Shown here piece by piece: positions 37,047-46,617 of a stretch of DNA of 56,468 nucleotides (its first letter is position 1; every line of letters begins with the position of its first letter). A model generated the notes under the pieces. It was not told where the DNA came from and searched no databases. It saw nothing but the letters and a program-made list of their open reading frames with translations. The stretch is taken from assembly GCA_017443765.1 (NCBI GenBank), contig JAFSYB010000053.1, positions 1 through 56,468 of the forward strand, given 5' to 3'. The position numbers and the translations under genes were made by a program. The stretch comes from Muribaculaceae bacterium. GTDB taxonomy: Bacteria > Bacteroidota > Bacteroidia > Bacteroidales > Muribaculaceae.

Positions 37047-38024
37047 CTATTTGAGAAATCGATGCACTTTTTGCACAATCAATTTGTGTTCAGGGAAATG
37101 CATTAGCCACCACATCGCGGCTTTTTTGTGTGCAGCAACATCTGAAGCTGTAAAGTGGCTCCATGTGAGCGACTTCATTTCAACAATCTTGGCAAGCGAG
37201 GCTTTTTTGCTTGCGGGGTTGTTGATTTTTATGTGGTTGCCAAGTGCTACATTGTACATTCTGAACAGGTACGCTCCATATAATTCAGGGTGCTTGCCAA
37301 GGATATACTTCTGCCAATCTTCGACGAATGTGTCGCAAAGTTTTAGAAGCCGTTCCGCGGTGCGGTTGTGACTTGCCGACTGCTCGCGCTGAATCCAATA
37401 ATATGTCGTGTTTTTTAGCAAGACGACTTTTTGGCAATTCAGCCATATCTGCAAAGAGAGGTCGAAATCGTTCTGCATCGTAATGTTGAAATCGATTGTC
37501 TCGAGCAGCTCGCGGCGGTAAAGTCGGTTCCACAAGTTGAACGCACCTTTCTTAAAGAAATAATTGACCATCGATTCGGTTCGGCCGAGAATCTCATAGT
37601 CGGGTTCACCAATGGGGGTGAACTCGGCTGTTTCGCTAAAATGCGGGGTGAGCAGTGTGGCCACCATTTGACATTCCGGGTGGGCGGTGAGCAGCGCATG
37701 TTGGATTTCGATGGCTTGCGGGTGCAGCAGGTCGTCGGGGTCGGCATTGTACACCAGTGGCCCCTTGCAGTGGCGGAAACCCGTTTCCCGTGCCTTGTTG
37801 ATGGTGAGGTGCTGGCTGTGATGCACCACGCGGAAACGGCTGTCCTTTGCGGCTTGGCGCTCGCAAATCGCCCCCGAATCGTCGGTGCTGCAATCGTCCA
37901 CAAGGATAACCTCGATGTTGGTATAGGTTTGATTCCCCACGCTGTCTATGAATCGCTCAAGCGCACCCGGATAACGGCTGCTGATGTTGTAAACGGGAAC
38001 AAAAACCGATACTAAATCATTCAT
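37047..38024 (-). CDS. Glycosyltransferase family 2
   Basis: 325 residues, GT-A: VSVFVPVYN, EVILVDDCSTDDS, and the metal site LVYNADPDD. The C-terminal 80 residues are helix-rich and basic. It is on the opposite strand from the locus and separated from it by a terminator. It may decorate the same glycan or lipopolysaccharide under separate control. It is 84 nt from the CoA-transferase gene, from which it is separated by a terminator, so it needs its own promoter; none fits the consensus. Confidence 0.85.
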   Translation of the reverse strand: MNDLVSVFVPVYNISSRYPGALERFIDSVGNQTYTNIEVILVDDCSTDDSGAICERQAAKDSRFRVVHHSQHLTINKARETGFRHCKGPLVYNADPDDLLHPQAIEIQHALLTAHPECQMVATLLTPHFSETAEFTPIGEPDYEILGRTESMVNYFFKKGAFNLWNRLYRRELLETIDFNITMQNDFDLSLQIWLNCQKVVLLKNTTYYWIQREQSASHNRTAERLLKLCDTFVEDWQKYILGKHPELYGAYLFRMYNVALGNHIKINNPASKKASLAKIVEMKSLTWSHFTASDVAAHKKAAMWWLMHFPEHKLIVQKVHRFLK

Positions 38025-38048
38025 GACTATTTATTCTAAAAACGATAA

Positions 38049-38075
38049 AACCCACCTCAAAAAAATCGGTGGGTT
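38049..38075 (-). terminator. Terminator of the aminotransferase/CoA-transferase operon
   Basis: On the minus strand: AACCCACC, an 11-nt T-rich loop, GGTGGGTT and then TTATCGTTTTT. The 8-bp stem and T-rich tail lie 34 nt after the CoA-transferase stop. Confidence 0.65.
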
Positions 38076-38108
38076 GTTGGGTTGGTCGTCTGCAATCAGG
38101 CCCGGGGC

Positions 38109-39401
38109 CTACTTGAGCCGCAGGAAGCTGTAGCCGAAACGCTCGCAGGCGGCGCGCTCCAGTTCCTCGCGGTCGTCGGGATGCGCGATGGAAATCAGCG
38201 CCTTGGCACGCTCGGCAAGATTCTTGTTGCGCAGGTACACGATACCGTGCTCGGTGACCACATACTGCGTTTGGAAACGCGTGGTCACCACGCCGGCGCC
38301 GGGCGTGAGCCGGGGCACAATCTTGCCCTTGCCCTTGGCCGTGCGCGACGGCAACGCGATGAACGTTTTGCCTCCCTCGCTCAGCGCTCCGCCGTACATG
38401 AAGTCGTGCTGCCCGCCCACGCTCGAGAAGATGTAGTCGCCAATGCTGTCGGCGCACACCTGCCCGGTGAGGTCCACCTCCAGAGCCGAGTTGATGGCTA
38501 TCACCTTGGGGTTCTGGCGAATGACCTGCGGGTCGTTGGTCCACGCCACATCGTAGAACTCCACATCGCTGTTGTGGTCGAGGAACTCATACATGTGCTT
38601 CGAGCCAAGGGCCAGGCTGGCCACGCTCTTGCCCGGTTTGATTTTCTTGAGCGAGTTGTCGATTACGCCCTCCTCGATGAGCCGCACCACACCGTCGGTC
38701 ATCGCCTCGGTGTGCAGGCCCAGGTGCTTGTGGTGCTTGATGCCGTTGAGCACGGCATTGGGGATGCCGCCCACACCAATCTGCAGGGTGGCCCCATCCT
38801 CAATCTCGGCTGCGATGGCTGCTCCAATGGCTGCCTCAATCGGGGTGGGGGGGCCAAACTCCATTGCCACGGGTGCGTCGTCACATTCCACTGCGGCGGT
38901 GATTTTTGACTCGTGGATGAGAGCCCCGCCACACAGATAAGGCATGCTCTTGTTGATTTGCGCGATGATGATGCGCGACGATTCCACGGCCGACACGGCC
39001 AGATCGGCCGACATCCCGTAACTGCAATAGCCGTTCTCGTCGGGCAGCGAACAATTGATGAGGGCGATGTCGAGTGGCAGCTGACGGCTGCGGAACAGGA
39101 ACGGAATTTCGCCCAGGAAGGCCGGAATCATCGAGCCGTAGCCCTCGCGCACCCAGCGGCGCTGGTCGTAGCACAGGAAGAGGCTGTTGGTGAGGAAGGC
39201 GTCTTTGTATTCGGGCTGGCAGAATGGGGCTTCCTCTTTGGTGATGTTGAAAGCCGAATAGATTTTCACCCCTTGCAGCTCGGTGCCGCGCCGCGCCAGT
39301 GCCTGCTCAAGCACGTTGGGCACCGAGGTGCTGCCCTGGATGTATAGTGAGTTTCCGTTGTTGACCAGGCGCATGGCCTCGTCGGCTGTCATGTAGTTCA
39401 T
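38109..39401 (-). CDS. Acetyl-CoA hydrolase/transferase family protein
   Basis: 430 residues of the family I CoA-transferase group that includes 4-hydroxybutyrate CoA-transferase and acetyl-CoA hydrolase. The pattern includes GYGSMIPAFLGEIP, LQIGVGGIPNAV, LHTEAMTDGVV and SVGGQHDFMYGG; the Glu in the HTEA region is near the expected catalytic position. It would move CoA between short-chain acids, typical of fermentation to acetate, propionate or butyrate. The start overlaps the aminotransferase stop by ATGA. That pair suggests an amino-acid fermentation route, which is inference. Confidence 0.85.
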   Translation of the reverse strand: MNYMTADEAMRLVNNGNSLYIQGSTSVPNVLEQALARRGTELQGVKIYSAFNITKEEAPFCQPEYKDAFLTNSLFLCYDQRRWVREGYGSMIPAFLGEIPFLFRSRQLPLDIALINCSLPDENGYCSYGMSADLAVSAVESSRIIIAQINKSMPYLCGGALIHESKITAAVECDDAPVAMEFGPPTPIEAAIGAAIAAEIEDGATLQIGVGGIPNAVLNGIKHHKHLGLHTEAMTDGVVRLIEEGVIDNSLKKIKPGKSVASLALGSKHMYEFLDHNSDVEFYDVAWTNDPQVIRQNPKVIAINSALEVDLTGQVCADSIGDYIFSSVGGQHDFMYGGALSEGGKTFIALPSRTAKGKGKIVPRLTPGAGVVTTRFQTQYVVTEHGIVYLRNKNLAERAKALISIAHPDDREELERAACERFGYSFLRLK

Positions 39402-40717
39402 TTGCGGTCTTTGAAGTAGTCGTTAAACATTCGCAGTCGCTGGTCGAGGATGTCAAACTGCTCGTCTTGCGACAGGGCCGAGACGCACACGCGCACGCCA
39501 CTCTGCTCGCTGTAGGCCGTGCGCAGCGAGATGGTGGCCACGCCGCAGCGCATCAGGTTGGTGATGATTTCCTGGTTGGTCATGTTGCCGTAGCCCACGG
39601 TGAAGAAGAACCCATTGCCAATGGGCTGGTCGTTGTCGCGGTCGTAGACGATGCGGAAACCGTTGCGCAGGAACAGTTCCTTGACGATGCTGGCGCGGCG
39701 GCCGTATTCCTTGAGCTCGTCCACAAAGTCGAGCGTGCCGTCGGCAGCGGCGCCAAGCATGGCGGCCACGCCGTATTGTGCCGAGTGCGATGTGCCCGAC
39801 GAGGCCACATAGAGGAACGTGAGGATATAGTTGTCGCCCATGCGTCCCAGACCGTAGAGCTCGCGCAGACGCGGGTACTCGCGGTTGAACAGCTTGGGCG
39901 AGAACACCACAATGCCCAGGCGCTCGCCAGCGTAGCTGAAAATCTTCGAGGCCGACATCATCATCACGTAGTTGTCGGTGTAGTGCGACACCGAGGGCTG
40001 GTAGGGCGGCTGGAACGGGTGCGAGAGGTCCTGGCGGAAGTCCATGCACATATAGGCCAGGTCCTCGAGCACAATCACGTCGTATTTCGTGGCCAGCTCG
40101 CCAATGGTGCGCAGCTCATCGTCGGTGAGGCACACCCACGCGGGGTTGTTCGGGTTCGAGTAGAGGATGGCCGCGATGTTGCCCTTGCTCAAGTACTCCT
40201 CCAGCTTGGGGCCGAATTTCTCGGCACGGTATTGGTAGAGGTCGAAGCTCTCGTTGGCGATTCCCAGCACGTTGGCCTGGGCATGCTGTGCGGGGAAGCC
40301 CGGGTCCACATAGAGGATGGTGTTCTTCACCGGGTCGAGCTTTGAACACTCGAGCAGCAGGTTGAAGCACCCCTGCATACTGCCCACGGTGGGTACCACA
40401 CATTCGGGAGTTACCTTGGTGCCGATGAACGCCTCGACAAAACGGGCGGCGTTCTCCTTGAGTGGGGCAATGCCGCCAATGGGCGGGTAGATGGACGGCA
40501 CATGAGCGTCGAGCGCGGCCTTTTGCGCGTCGATGCCCACCTGGCAGGGTGGCAAGCCCGGAACGCCAATCTCGAGGTGTGAGAACTTCTCGCCCGTCAT
40601 CTTTTCCAGGGCGTTGGTCACGGCCACCGACTGGCGGATGGTCGCACGCGACAAGTCGCGGGCATCCAAGCGCGACAGCAGCGCGTCGATGTCTTTCTGA
40701 GGAATAGGTTGAGTCAT
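39398..40717 (-). CDS. Pyridoxal-phosphate aminotransferase, class I/II
   Basis: 439 residues from the MTQPIPQKDIDAL start; 14 further codons upstream to 40759 are open but overlap the promoter. Fold-type I landmarks: YPPIGG near the N-terminus, NPNNPAWVCL, LEDLAY, and the PLP-lysine region SASKIFSYAGERLG. It transfers an amino group between an amino acid and a 2-oxo acid. The precise substrate is not evident. It is coupled by ATGA to the CoA-transferase gene, so deaminated product may go to a CoA thioester. Confidence 0.88.
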   Translation of the reverse strand: MTQPIPQKDIDALLSRLDARDLSRATIRQSVAVTNALEKMTGEKFSHLEIGVPGLPPCQVGIDAQKAALDAHVPSIYPPIGGIAPLKENAARFVEAFIGTKVTPECVVPTVGSMQGCFNLLLECSKLDPVKNTILYVDPGFPAQHAQANVLGIANESFDLYQYRAEKFGPKLEEYLSKGNIAAILYSNPNNPAWVCLTDDELRTIGELATKYDVIVLEDLAYMCMDFRQDLSHPFQPPYQPSVSHYTDNYVMMMSASKIFSYAGERLGIVVFSPKLFNREYPRLRELYGLGRMGDNYILTFLYVASSGTSHSAQYGVAAMLGAAADGTLDFVDELKEYGRRASIVKELFLRNGFRIVYDRDNDQPIGNGFFFTVGYGNMTNQEIITNLMRCGVATISLRTAYSEQSGVRVCVSALSQDEQFDILDQRLRMFNDYFKDRK

Positions 40718-40756
40718 TATTGTCAGGTTAATGTTAAGGTTGTTGCTTAAACTCAA

Positions 40757-40787
40757 CAAAAGTACTCAAAAGTATGCATTCCCACAA
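40757..40787 (-). promoter_or_regulatory. Promoter of the aminotransferase operon
   Basis: On the minus strand: TTG (40787-40785), 20 nt, TACTTTTG (40764-40757). A second TACTTTTG lies 10 bp upstream (40774-40767), so two overlapping promoters are possible. The leader to ATG 40717 is about 33 nt. The tandem -7 elements are an unusual detail. Confidence 0.65.
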
Positions 40788-40919
40788 TTATTTATGGAAT
40801 TTTAAGAGTTGCCCGCTTGTCAGGGCATGGCTTGTACTGGTGCAGGATTTAACCCCAGCGCCAAGACTTGTCGTTATCTCAATCGCCGCGATTTCACCGG
40901 CCTGCCGCTTTTGGCGCGG

Positions 40920-42008
40920 TCAGAAATCGATGGCGGGGCGTGTGCCGGAGTGCTGCGGTGCGAAGGGCACCTGGAGCAGCCGTGCCACGGTGGGGGCCAC
41001 CTGGCAGGTGTAGTACTGCCCGCTGGTGAGCTCGCCGCGTGCGGGGATGCCGGCGCCAAAAGCCATCAGCCACGTCTCGTCGCTGTGGGCGTAGCGCTTG
41101 CCGTGGCTGCGCCACTCTCGCGGGTTGCACGGGTTGTCGCCGCGGCCGTGGTCGCAGGTGACGATAAATGTGGTGCGGTCGCGGTAGAATGGGTCGGCCT
41201 GTGCCGCCTGCCACAGTTCGCCAATGAATTTGTCCACGCGCTGGGCGGCTGCCAGATAGCCGTCGTAGTGGCCGCTATGGGCGTATTCGTCGGCATCACA
41301 CAGGGCCACGTAGAGCACTTGCGGGTGGCGCGAGCGCATGGCCTCGAGGGCGTAGTGGAACGTGAAAGCGTCGTCGCGTTCACCCTCAAACTGCACGATG
41401 GTCTCATCGAGCAGCGTGTCTAACAGCCGTTCCACCGGGGTGGGCGAGGGCGACAGTGAGTGGCACTGAGCCGCGTTCACCTCCAGACCGCTGCGGGCGG
41501 CATTGAGTATGTGAGGGAAGCAGTCCCACCCGGCAAAGCACAGAATCTGGCCGTGGTAGCGGCTGTCGCGGTCAATCACCTCGAGCACAGTCTCGTTAGG
41601 GTTGTCGATGGGCTGGTTGCCCACCACGCGCTCATTGTCGGCATAGCCGCACAGCGCTTCGCTGTAACCGGGGTAGGAAAGGTTGAAATTGTTGGTCACG
41701 TTCATGCAGCAGCCGGCACGGCGATTGCCTGCCATCCACCCGATGCGGCTCACGGTGTTCCACACAAAGGGCATGAGCGTCTCGCGCCGCTCCTGCGCGG
41801 AGGGGCGCATAAAGCGGGCGTGGGTCGATGCCGGGTCGCTCACAAAGTCTTGGTTCCGAACCAGCAGCGAATCGGCACCGCCGTACACCTCTTGCCAGCG
41901 CAGGCCATCGATGGTTATCCAAACCACGCGACGCTCGGCTGCAACCACTTGTAACACACTCGCCAGCACAACCGCGCTAACGAAAAGCAGTAACCCAGTC
42001 TTTTTCAT
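40920..42008 (-). CDS. Secreted alkaline-phosphatase-superfamily protein
   Basis: 362 residues with an N-terminal signal peptide (MKKTGLLLFVSAVVLASVLQVVAA). The superfamily metal sites are visible: VVWITIDGLRW (first Asp), CDADEYAHSGHYDGY, TCDHGRGD and, near the C-terminus, HSDETWLMAFGAG. This group contains phosphodiesterases, phosphonate hydrolases and sulfatase-like enzymes of the periplasm. The first metal site has Gly after Asp (DGL), as in nucleotide pyrophosphatase/phosphodiesterases, with no obvious Thr/Ser nucleophile that I can place with certainty. It appears monocistronic. Confidence 0.82.
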   Translation of the reverse strand: MKKTGLLLFVSAVVLASVLQVVAAERRVVWITIDGLRWQEVYGGADSLLVRNQDFVSDPASTHARFMRPSAQERRETLMPFVWNTVSRIGWMAGNRRAGCCMNVTNNFNLSYPGYSEALCGYADNERVVGNQPIDNPNETVLEVIDRDSRYHGQILCFAGWDCFPHILNAARSGLEVNAAQCHSLSPSPTPVERLLDTLLDETIVQFEGERDDAFTFHYALEAMRSRHPQVLYVALCDADEYAHSGHYDGYLAAAQRVDKFIGELWQAAQADPFYRDRTTFIVTCDHGRGDNPCNPREWRSHGKRYAHSDETWLMAFGAGIPARGELTSGQYYTCQVAPTVARLLQVPFAPQHSGTRPAIDF

Positions 42009-42225
42009 CTTTCAGTTCTGATTTGTTGTTCTGTTATCCATTATCCTTATAAGGTGGGGGGCAATTAATGGCTTGAATTGTCACTTTAAAAAGTGGAGTT
42101 ATTTCCTAATCTAAAACTAAAAGGTTGTAAGGATAAATCTCTAAAAATAGACCATTATAGTGTATGGATTTTGCTCTTTTAGTCTAATCTACATACTTTC
42201 ACTTTTTAAAGTAGAGCCCTTGGCC

Positions 42226-42909
42226 TTAAACCCAGGTGAAGTTGTCTTTCCCGGCGCCGATTTCAAAGTGCAGCTTGACGATTCCCAGGTCAATCTTGCT
42301 GTAGAATCCCAGCTTGGCCACAGCGCGCACCTGGCGTTCGCCCACAAGGTCGAAGCGGAATTGCTGCTGGTTGATGGCAGTGGGAGCGAGCAGCGCAGCC
42401 TGCACGCCATTGCGAAACCACGCCGGTGCCTCGCCGGGGCAGCGCGTCACCTGCTCGAATGTCTTCACCTTGTGGCCTTCACCCTGCGTGATGCCGTAGC
42501 CCACGGCAATCACGCACACGAGCTTCTCGTCTGGCCCAAAATTAATGTGGTTGCGAGAGCGCTTTTTGCTGTAGGTGAGTGCCGCCCAGCACGTGTTCAG
42601 CCCCAAGCGCTGGCACTCAAGCACCAAGCGCTCGCCGTAATAACCCGCACGCTCGTGCAGGTGCTCGCCTTTGCCCACAATGGCAAAATAATTGCGCACT
42701 CCGCTAAAGGCGCCATAATGCACAAAGAAACTGTGAAATGTGCGCCAGTCCTCAAGCACTAACTGAATGCGTAATCCGCCGGCGCGGTTGCAGCTGTCGA
42801 TTATCGGATTCAGCTTGGCCACCACATCCATGTCGATGGGCTGGTCGGTGTAGCGACGCACGCTGTGGCGCCTGGCTATCGCCTCGAGCAACTCATTGTT
42901 GGTCTCCAT
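42226..42909 (-). CDS. Nitroreductase-family protein
   Basis: About 227 residues from METNNELLEAI; an ATG at 42924 would add five residues. The flavin-binding start RRHSVRRYTDQPID, CWAALTYSK in the middle and LLAPTAINQQQFRF place it in the nitroreductase-like FMN family. Members are NAD(P)H-dependent flavin reductases with poorly defined substrates. The small TM-nitroreductase subgroup fits its length. It is flanked by AT-rich gaps and its operon status is unclear. Confidence 0.78.
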   Translation of the reverse strand: METNNELLEAIARRHSVRRYTDQPIDMDVVAKLNPIIDSCNRAGGLRIQLVLEDWRTFHSFFVHYGAFSGVRNYFAIVGKGEHLHERAGYYGERLVLECQRLGLNTCWAALTYSKKRSRNHINFGPDEKLVCVIAVGYGITQGEGHKVKTFEQVTRCPGEAPAWFRNGVQAALLAPTAINQQQFRFDLVGERQVRAVAKLGFYSKIDLGIVKLHFEIGAGKDNFTWV

Positions 42910-43005
42910 AATTGTTTGTTGCATAATCTGTCACGTGGAGAAGTCTATAACACCTCTGCACGGTTTGCATGATTATCTCTGCACGGCGTGTAAAGCCGAG
43001 TGCGT

Positions 43006-43722
43006 CTAAAGCAAAATCGCCGATTCCAGTGCCAGCTTCATCATCGTGCGGAACGACTCCTGGCGCTCCTCGGCGCTGATTGCGGTGCCGGTGACCAGCG
43101 AGTCGGAGATGGTGAGCAGGCACGCCGCGCGCTTGCCCAGCACGTTGGCGATGTGGAACAGCGCGAAGCTCTCCATCTCAACACACACCGCGCCGGTGCG
43201 CTCATGCACCTCCTGCCACGTCTGGCCGCCCTCGCCGCCGTAGAACACGTCGCTCGACCGAATCACCTCGTGATGCAGCGACACGCCAAGCTCCTCGGCC
43301 TTGTGGCGAATCACCGCATTAATCTCCGCACTCGGATACATCGTGTCGTCCTTCACGCCGCTCATCACATCGGCAAACGACGACATGCTGTAGGCGGCGC
43401 TTGCCAGCACCACATCCATCACTTTCACGCGCTCGTCGTAGCTGCCCGACGAGCCAATGCGGATAATGTTCTCCACGCCGTAGAAGCTGAACAGCTCATA
43501 CGAGTAAATACCCATGCTGGGCATTCCCATGCCGCTGGCCATCACCGAGATGGGGACACCTTTGTACTTGCCCGTGTAGCCATACACGTTGCGCACCGAG
43601 GTTACCAGTTGCACATCGTCCAGGAAATTCTCCACGATATATTTCGCACGCAGGGGGTCGCCGGGCATCAATACCGTCTTTGCAAATGCGCCGTCAGGCG
43701 CGTTGTTGTGAGGAGTTGCCAT
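43006..43722 (-). CDS. deoD: Purine nucleoside phosphorylase, DeoD type
   Basis: 238 residues, the hexameric low-molecular-mass PNP. It cleaves purine (deoxy)nucleosides with phosphate. VLMPGDPLRAKYI, RIGSSGS (phosphate site), VCVEMESFALF and TISDSLVTG are diagnostic. It has its own promoter 40-75 nt upstream on the minus strand. The nitroreductase gene begins about 97 nt after its stop and may be co-transcribed. Confidence 0.95.
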   Translation of the reverse strand: MATPHNNAPDGAFAKTVLMPGDPLRAKYIVENFLDDVQLVTSVRNVYGYTGKYKGVPISVMASGMGMPSMGIYSYELFSFYGVENIIRIGSSGSYDERVKVMDVVLASAAYSMSSFADVMSGVKDDTMYPSAEINAVIRHKAEELGVSLHHEVIRSSDVFYGGEGGQTWQEVHERTGAVCVEMESFALFHIANVLGKRAACLLTISDSLVTGTAISAEERQESFRTMMKLALESAILL

Positions 43723-43768
43723 AATTGTTCGTTTTTAGTTCGTTTTTGTCTGTTGACGTTCAAGGCTG

Positions 43769-43799
43769 CAAATTTACAAAGAAGTTTCCACTTCACAAA
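43769..43799 (-). promoter_or_regulatory. deoD promoter
   Basis: On the minus strand: TTTG (43799-43796), 19-nt spacer, TAAATTTG (43776-43769). A textbook match. Start near 43762, leader of about 40 nt to the ATG at 43722. Confidence 0.75.
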
Positions 43800-43892
43800 T
43801 ATGAAGTGCCGAAAAAAAGGGTACACCTGTAAAAACAGTGTGAAATCTTGAGCTGGCAGCCCAACCTCCGACAGCTGATAACCACTGTGACC

Positions 43893-43931
43893 CCCCACGG
43901 CGCACGCGTCGAAGATGCGTGCGCCGTGGGG
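43893..43931. other. Perfect 15-bp GC-rich hairpin
   Basis: CCCCACGGCGCACGC (43893-43907) pairs with 43917-43931 around a 9-nt loop. Neither side carries a T-run, so it is not a standard terminator. It lies about 94 nt upstream of the deoD promoter, in the 402-nt gap (43723-44124) between deoD and pgk, which holds no gene. Confidence 0.7.
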
Positions 43932-44047
43932 TAAGCGACGCTTCCCGCTCCAGGGCCTCGAAGAGAGCCAACTGCGCGTCGAGTGCGTGACACTGCCTTG
44001 CCCAACTATCCCGCATCCACGGTGTTTAGACTGGTGTTGGATTCAAA

Positions 44048-44080
44048 GCAGGGGTGGAGCGCGTTGTGCTCCACCCCTGC
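44048..44080 (-). terminator. Likely pgk terminator
   Basis: A 13-bp perfect stem (44048-44060 with 44068-44080, GCAGGGGTGGAGC/GCTCCACCCCTGC), 7-nt loop. On the minus strand it is followed by TTTGAATCC. It sits 45 nt after the pgk stop. Confidence 0.65.
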
Positions 44081-44124
44081 CTAAACTCCGATAGCCTTAC
44101 GGGCCTATGACGTTCTTGGGGAAC

Positions 44125-45378
44125 TTAACTGTTAAGGATTGCCGCCACGCCTGGGAGGGTTTTCCCCTCGATGGCCTCGAGCATGGCTCCGCCGCCGGTG
44201 CTCACATAGCTCACCTGGTCCGAGAGGCCGAACTTGCCCAGGGCAGCCACCGAATCGCCACCGCCCACCAGCGAGTAGGCACCATTCTTGGTCGCCTCGG
44301 CAACATACTTGGCAATCTCGCCCGTGCCGTGAGCGAAGTTGTCGAACTCAAACACGCCCACCGGGCCGTTCCACAGGATAGTCTTCGACGAAAGGATAAT
44401 CTCACGCCAGTTCTTGAGCGACTCCTCGCCAGCATCCATGCCTTCCCAGCCGTCGGGAATGTTGAAGATGTCAACGGTTTGGCGTTCGGTCTCGTTGCTG
44501 AACTCGCGGCCGGCCACTGTCTGCACCGACAGGCTCAAATTCACACCTTTCTCTTTGGCTGCCGCCAGCACGTTGAGGGCTTCGGGCATCAGCTCGTCTT
44601 CGTGGAGCGAATCGCCAATTTTTCCGCCTTGGGCCTTGATGAACGTGAATCCCATGCCGCCGCCGATAATCAGGTTGTCAACCTTGTCGAGCAGGTTGAG
44701 GATTACAGCGAGTTTCGACGACACCTTGCTGCCGCCGATGATGGCTGTGAACGGGTGCTGGGCGTTCTTGAGCACGTTGTCGATGGCGGTGACTTCTTTC
44801 TCCATCAGCAGGCCGAGCATCTTGTGGTCGGCATCGAAGTAGTCGGCCACGACTGCTGTCGAGGCATGACGCCGGTGGGCGGTGCCAAAGGCATCGTTGA
44901 CATATACGTCGCCGTAGCTGGCCAGTGTTTTGGCAAACTCTTCCTGGCGACGCTTCATCATCTTTTTGACCTCGTTATAGACCGGGTCGTCTTTCTCGAT
45001 GCCGACGGGTTTGCCCTCCTCTTCGGGGTAGAAGCGCAGGTTCTCGAGCAGGAGCACCTCGCCGGGCTTGAGGGCGGCGGCGCTGTCGGCAGCCTGGCCA
45101 CAGTCGGGCGCGAATTTCACCGGACGTGCCAGGGCGGCAGCTACAGCGTTGGCAATCTGGCCCAGCGACAGCTTGGGGTTCACCTTGCCTTTGGGCTTGC
45201 CCATGTGCGACATCAGAATCAGGCTGCCGCCGTCGTTCAGGATTTTCTTCAGGGTGGGCACGGCACCGCGAATGCGTGTGTCGTCGGTAATCTCGCCGCG
45301 CTCGTTCAGGGGCACGTTGAAGTCAACGCGAACCAGGGCTTTCAAACCGGCGAAATTGAAATCTTTGAAATCTACCAT
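44125..45378 (-). CDS. pgk: Phosphoglycerate kinase
   Basis: 417 residues. Transfers phosphate from 1,3-bisphosphoglycerate to ADP in glycolysis. Visible: [21 protein letters not shown], the hinge region [14 protein letters not shown], the nucleotide site [12 protein letters not shown], and [13 protein letters not shown] near the C-terminus. The gene has its own terminator. The region just upstream is a complete intergenic repeat element (45402-45581), whose end reaches to within 24 nt of the start codon. Confidence 0.97.
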   Translation of the reverse strand: MVDFKDFNFAGLKALVRVDFNVPLNERGEITDDTRIRGAVPTLKKILNDGGSLILMSHMGKPKGKVNPKLSLGQIANAVAAALARPVKFAPDCGQAADSAAALKPGEVLLLENLRFYPEEEGKPVGIEKDDPVYNEVKKMMKRRQEEFAKTLASYGDVYVNDAFGTAHRRHASTAVVADYFDADHKMLGLLMEKEVTAIDNVLKNAQHPFTAIIGGSKVSSKLAVILNLLDKVDNLIIGGGMGFTFIKAQGGKIGDSLHEDELMPEALNVLAAAKEKGVNLSLSVQTVAGREFSNETERQTVDIFNIPDGWEGMDAGEESLKNWREIILSSKTILWNGPVGVFEFDNFAHGTGEIAKYVAEATKNGAYSLVGGGDSVAALGKFGLSDQVSYVSTGGGAMLEAIEGKTLPGVAAILNS

Positions 45379-45401
45379 AATGTTTAATTTTTTGATATTT
45401 A

Positions 45402-45581
45402 GGTGGATTCTACAAATTGCAAAATCAATATACGAATAGTTTGGATATTCAGGCTACATTCAGCACTGCCCTCGCTTGCACAAGCGATGAGCCGCAGCAC
45501 GCCTACTGCCTTGCCCGGATTGAGGCACAATCGGCCGGGCAATCAACCCCAATCAGGCTCACGCAATTTTTAGAACTCACC
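45402..45581. repeat. Complete intergenic TIR element (180 bp)
   Basis: Ends: GGTGGATTCTACAAATTGC (45402-45420) and, inverted, GCAATTTTTAGAACTCACC (45563-45581). Between them are two palindromes, TCGCTTG/CAAGCGA, and a longer hairpin around CCGGATTG/CAATCGGC. It encodes nothing. No clear target duplication. It fills most of the 268-nt pgk-pyrF gap and belongs to the same family as the elements at 48974, 51423 and 56329. Confidence 0.7.
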
Positions 45582-45646
45582 ATTGGTCTTCTTCGATATT
45601 GAAACGACAAAATTACGCAAAAAATCTGGCTCAAATCAAAATTGTG

Positions 45647-46468
45647 TCATAAAATTTCATAATAGGCCAGCAATTGGGCCATTTGTGCTTGCAATTCACT
45701 GGCTTTTTGTGCCGCTTTGCGTGCGAAGTCCTCGCCGCTTGAGGCGTGGATGATGCCTCTCGACGAGTTGACAATCAGTCCGCACTCGCGTGTGATTCCA
45801 TGGCGTGCCACCTCGTCGAGGCTGCCGCCCTGCGCGCCCACTCCGGGTACGAGCAGGAAATGGTATGGAACCAGTTCGCGCACGCGTGACAGCATCTCGG
45901 CCTTTGTGGCGCCCACCACATACATCATGCGGCTGCTGTCGGCCCACTGTTGCGACGTGGTGAGTACGCGTTCCCACAGCGGCGTGCCCTCGGCATCGGC
46001 AACCAGCTGGAAGTCGCGCGAACCCATGTTCGAGGTCAGCGCAAGCAGAATCACCCACTTGCCGTCGTAGCCCAGGAATGGGCTCACGCTGTCCTCACCC
46101 ATATAGGGCGCCACGGTGATGGCATCCACGCCGAGCGTGTCGAACACGCTGCTGGCATACATCCGGCTCGTGTTGCCAATATCGCCGCGCTTGGCATCGG
46201 CGATGATGAAGATGTCGGGATAGTGGTCGCGGATATACGCCACGGTTTGCTCAAAGGCGGCATAGCCGCGCGCGCCCTGAACCTCGTAGAATGCCAGGTT
46301 GGGCTTGAAGGCGATGGCGTGCGGCGCGGTGGCGTCAATAATCTCGCGGTTGAACGCGAACAAGTCGCCGCGAAGCGACGGTGGCATTTTTGCCATGTCG
46401 GGGTCAAGGCCCACACACAGGAAGCTCTGCTTCAGCCGGATATTCTCAAGGATTTGTTCTTTGGTCAT
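45647..46468 (-). CDS. pyrF: Orotidine 5'-phosphate decarboxylase
   Basis: 273 residues from ATG 46468; an upstream TTG (46474) is the only other option. It converts OMP to UMP in pyrimidine synthesis. This is the longer, type-2 form: FLCVGLDPD at the N-terminus, FKPNLAFYE, and the catalytic Asp-Lys array [22 protein letters not shown] is the phosphate site. Placement next to prfA is typical of Bacteroidales. Confidence 0.95.
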   Translation of the reverse strand: MTKEQILENIRLKQSFLCVGLDPDMAKMPPSLRGDLFAFNREIIDATAPHAIAFKPNLAFYEVQGARGYAAFEQTVAYIRDHYPDIFIIADAKRGDIGNTSRMYASSVFDTLGVDAITVAPYMGEDSVSPFLGYDGKWVILLALTSNMGSRDFQLVADAEGTPLWERVLTTSQQWADSSRMMYVVGATKAEMLSRVRELVPYHFLLVPGVGAQGGSLDEVARHGITRECGLIVNSSRGIIHASSGEDFARKAAQKASELQAQMAQLLAYYEIL

Positions 46469-46617
46469 AATCAAGGTTGGTTGCGTTAGTTGTCATGAAT
46501 ATCGGGATTGTGATGCGTTTGATGTCTGGAACCGAGGAATCCGTAATGGGGTGAGGTTGAGGATTGTGGTTGAGCTTTGAAATATCTCATTTCCGCTCAC
46601 AATCGCTCGTTCCCCGC

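Noticed and set aside
42048..42080. ATAAGGTGG at 42049-42057 as another copy of the repeat element
   Set aside because: Only the first five bases of the terminal repeat match and no partner end was found. Chance is likely.
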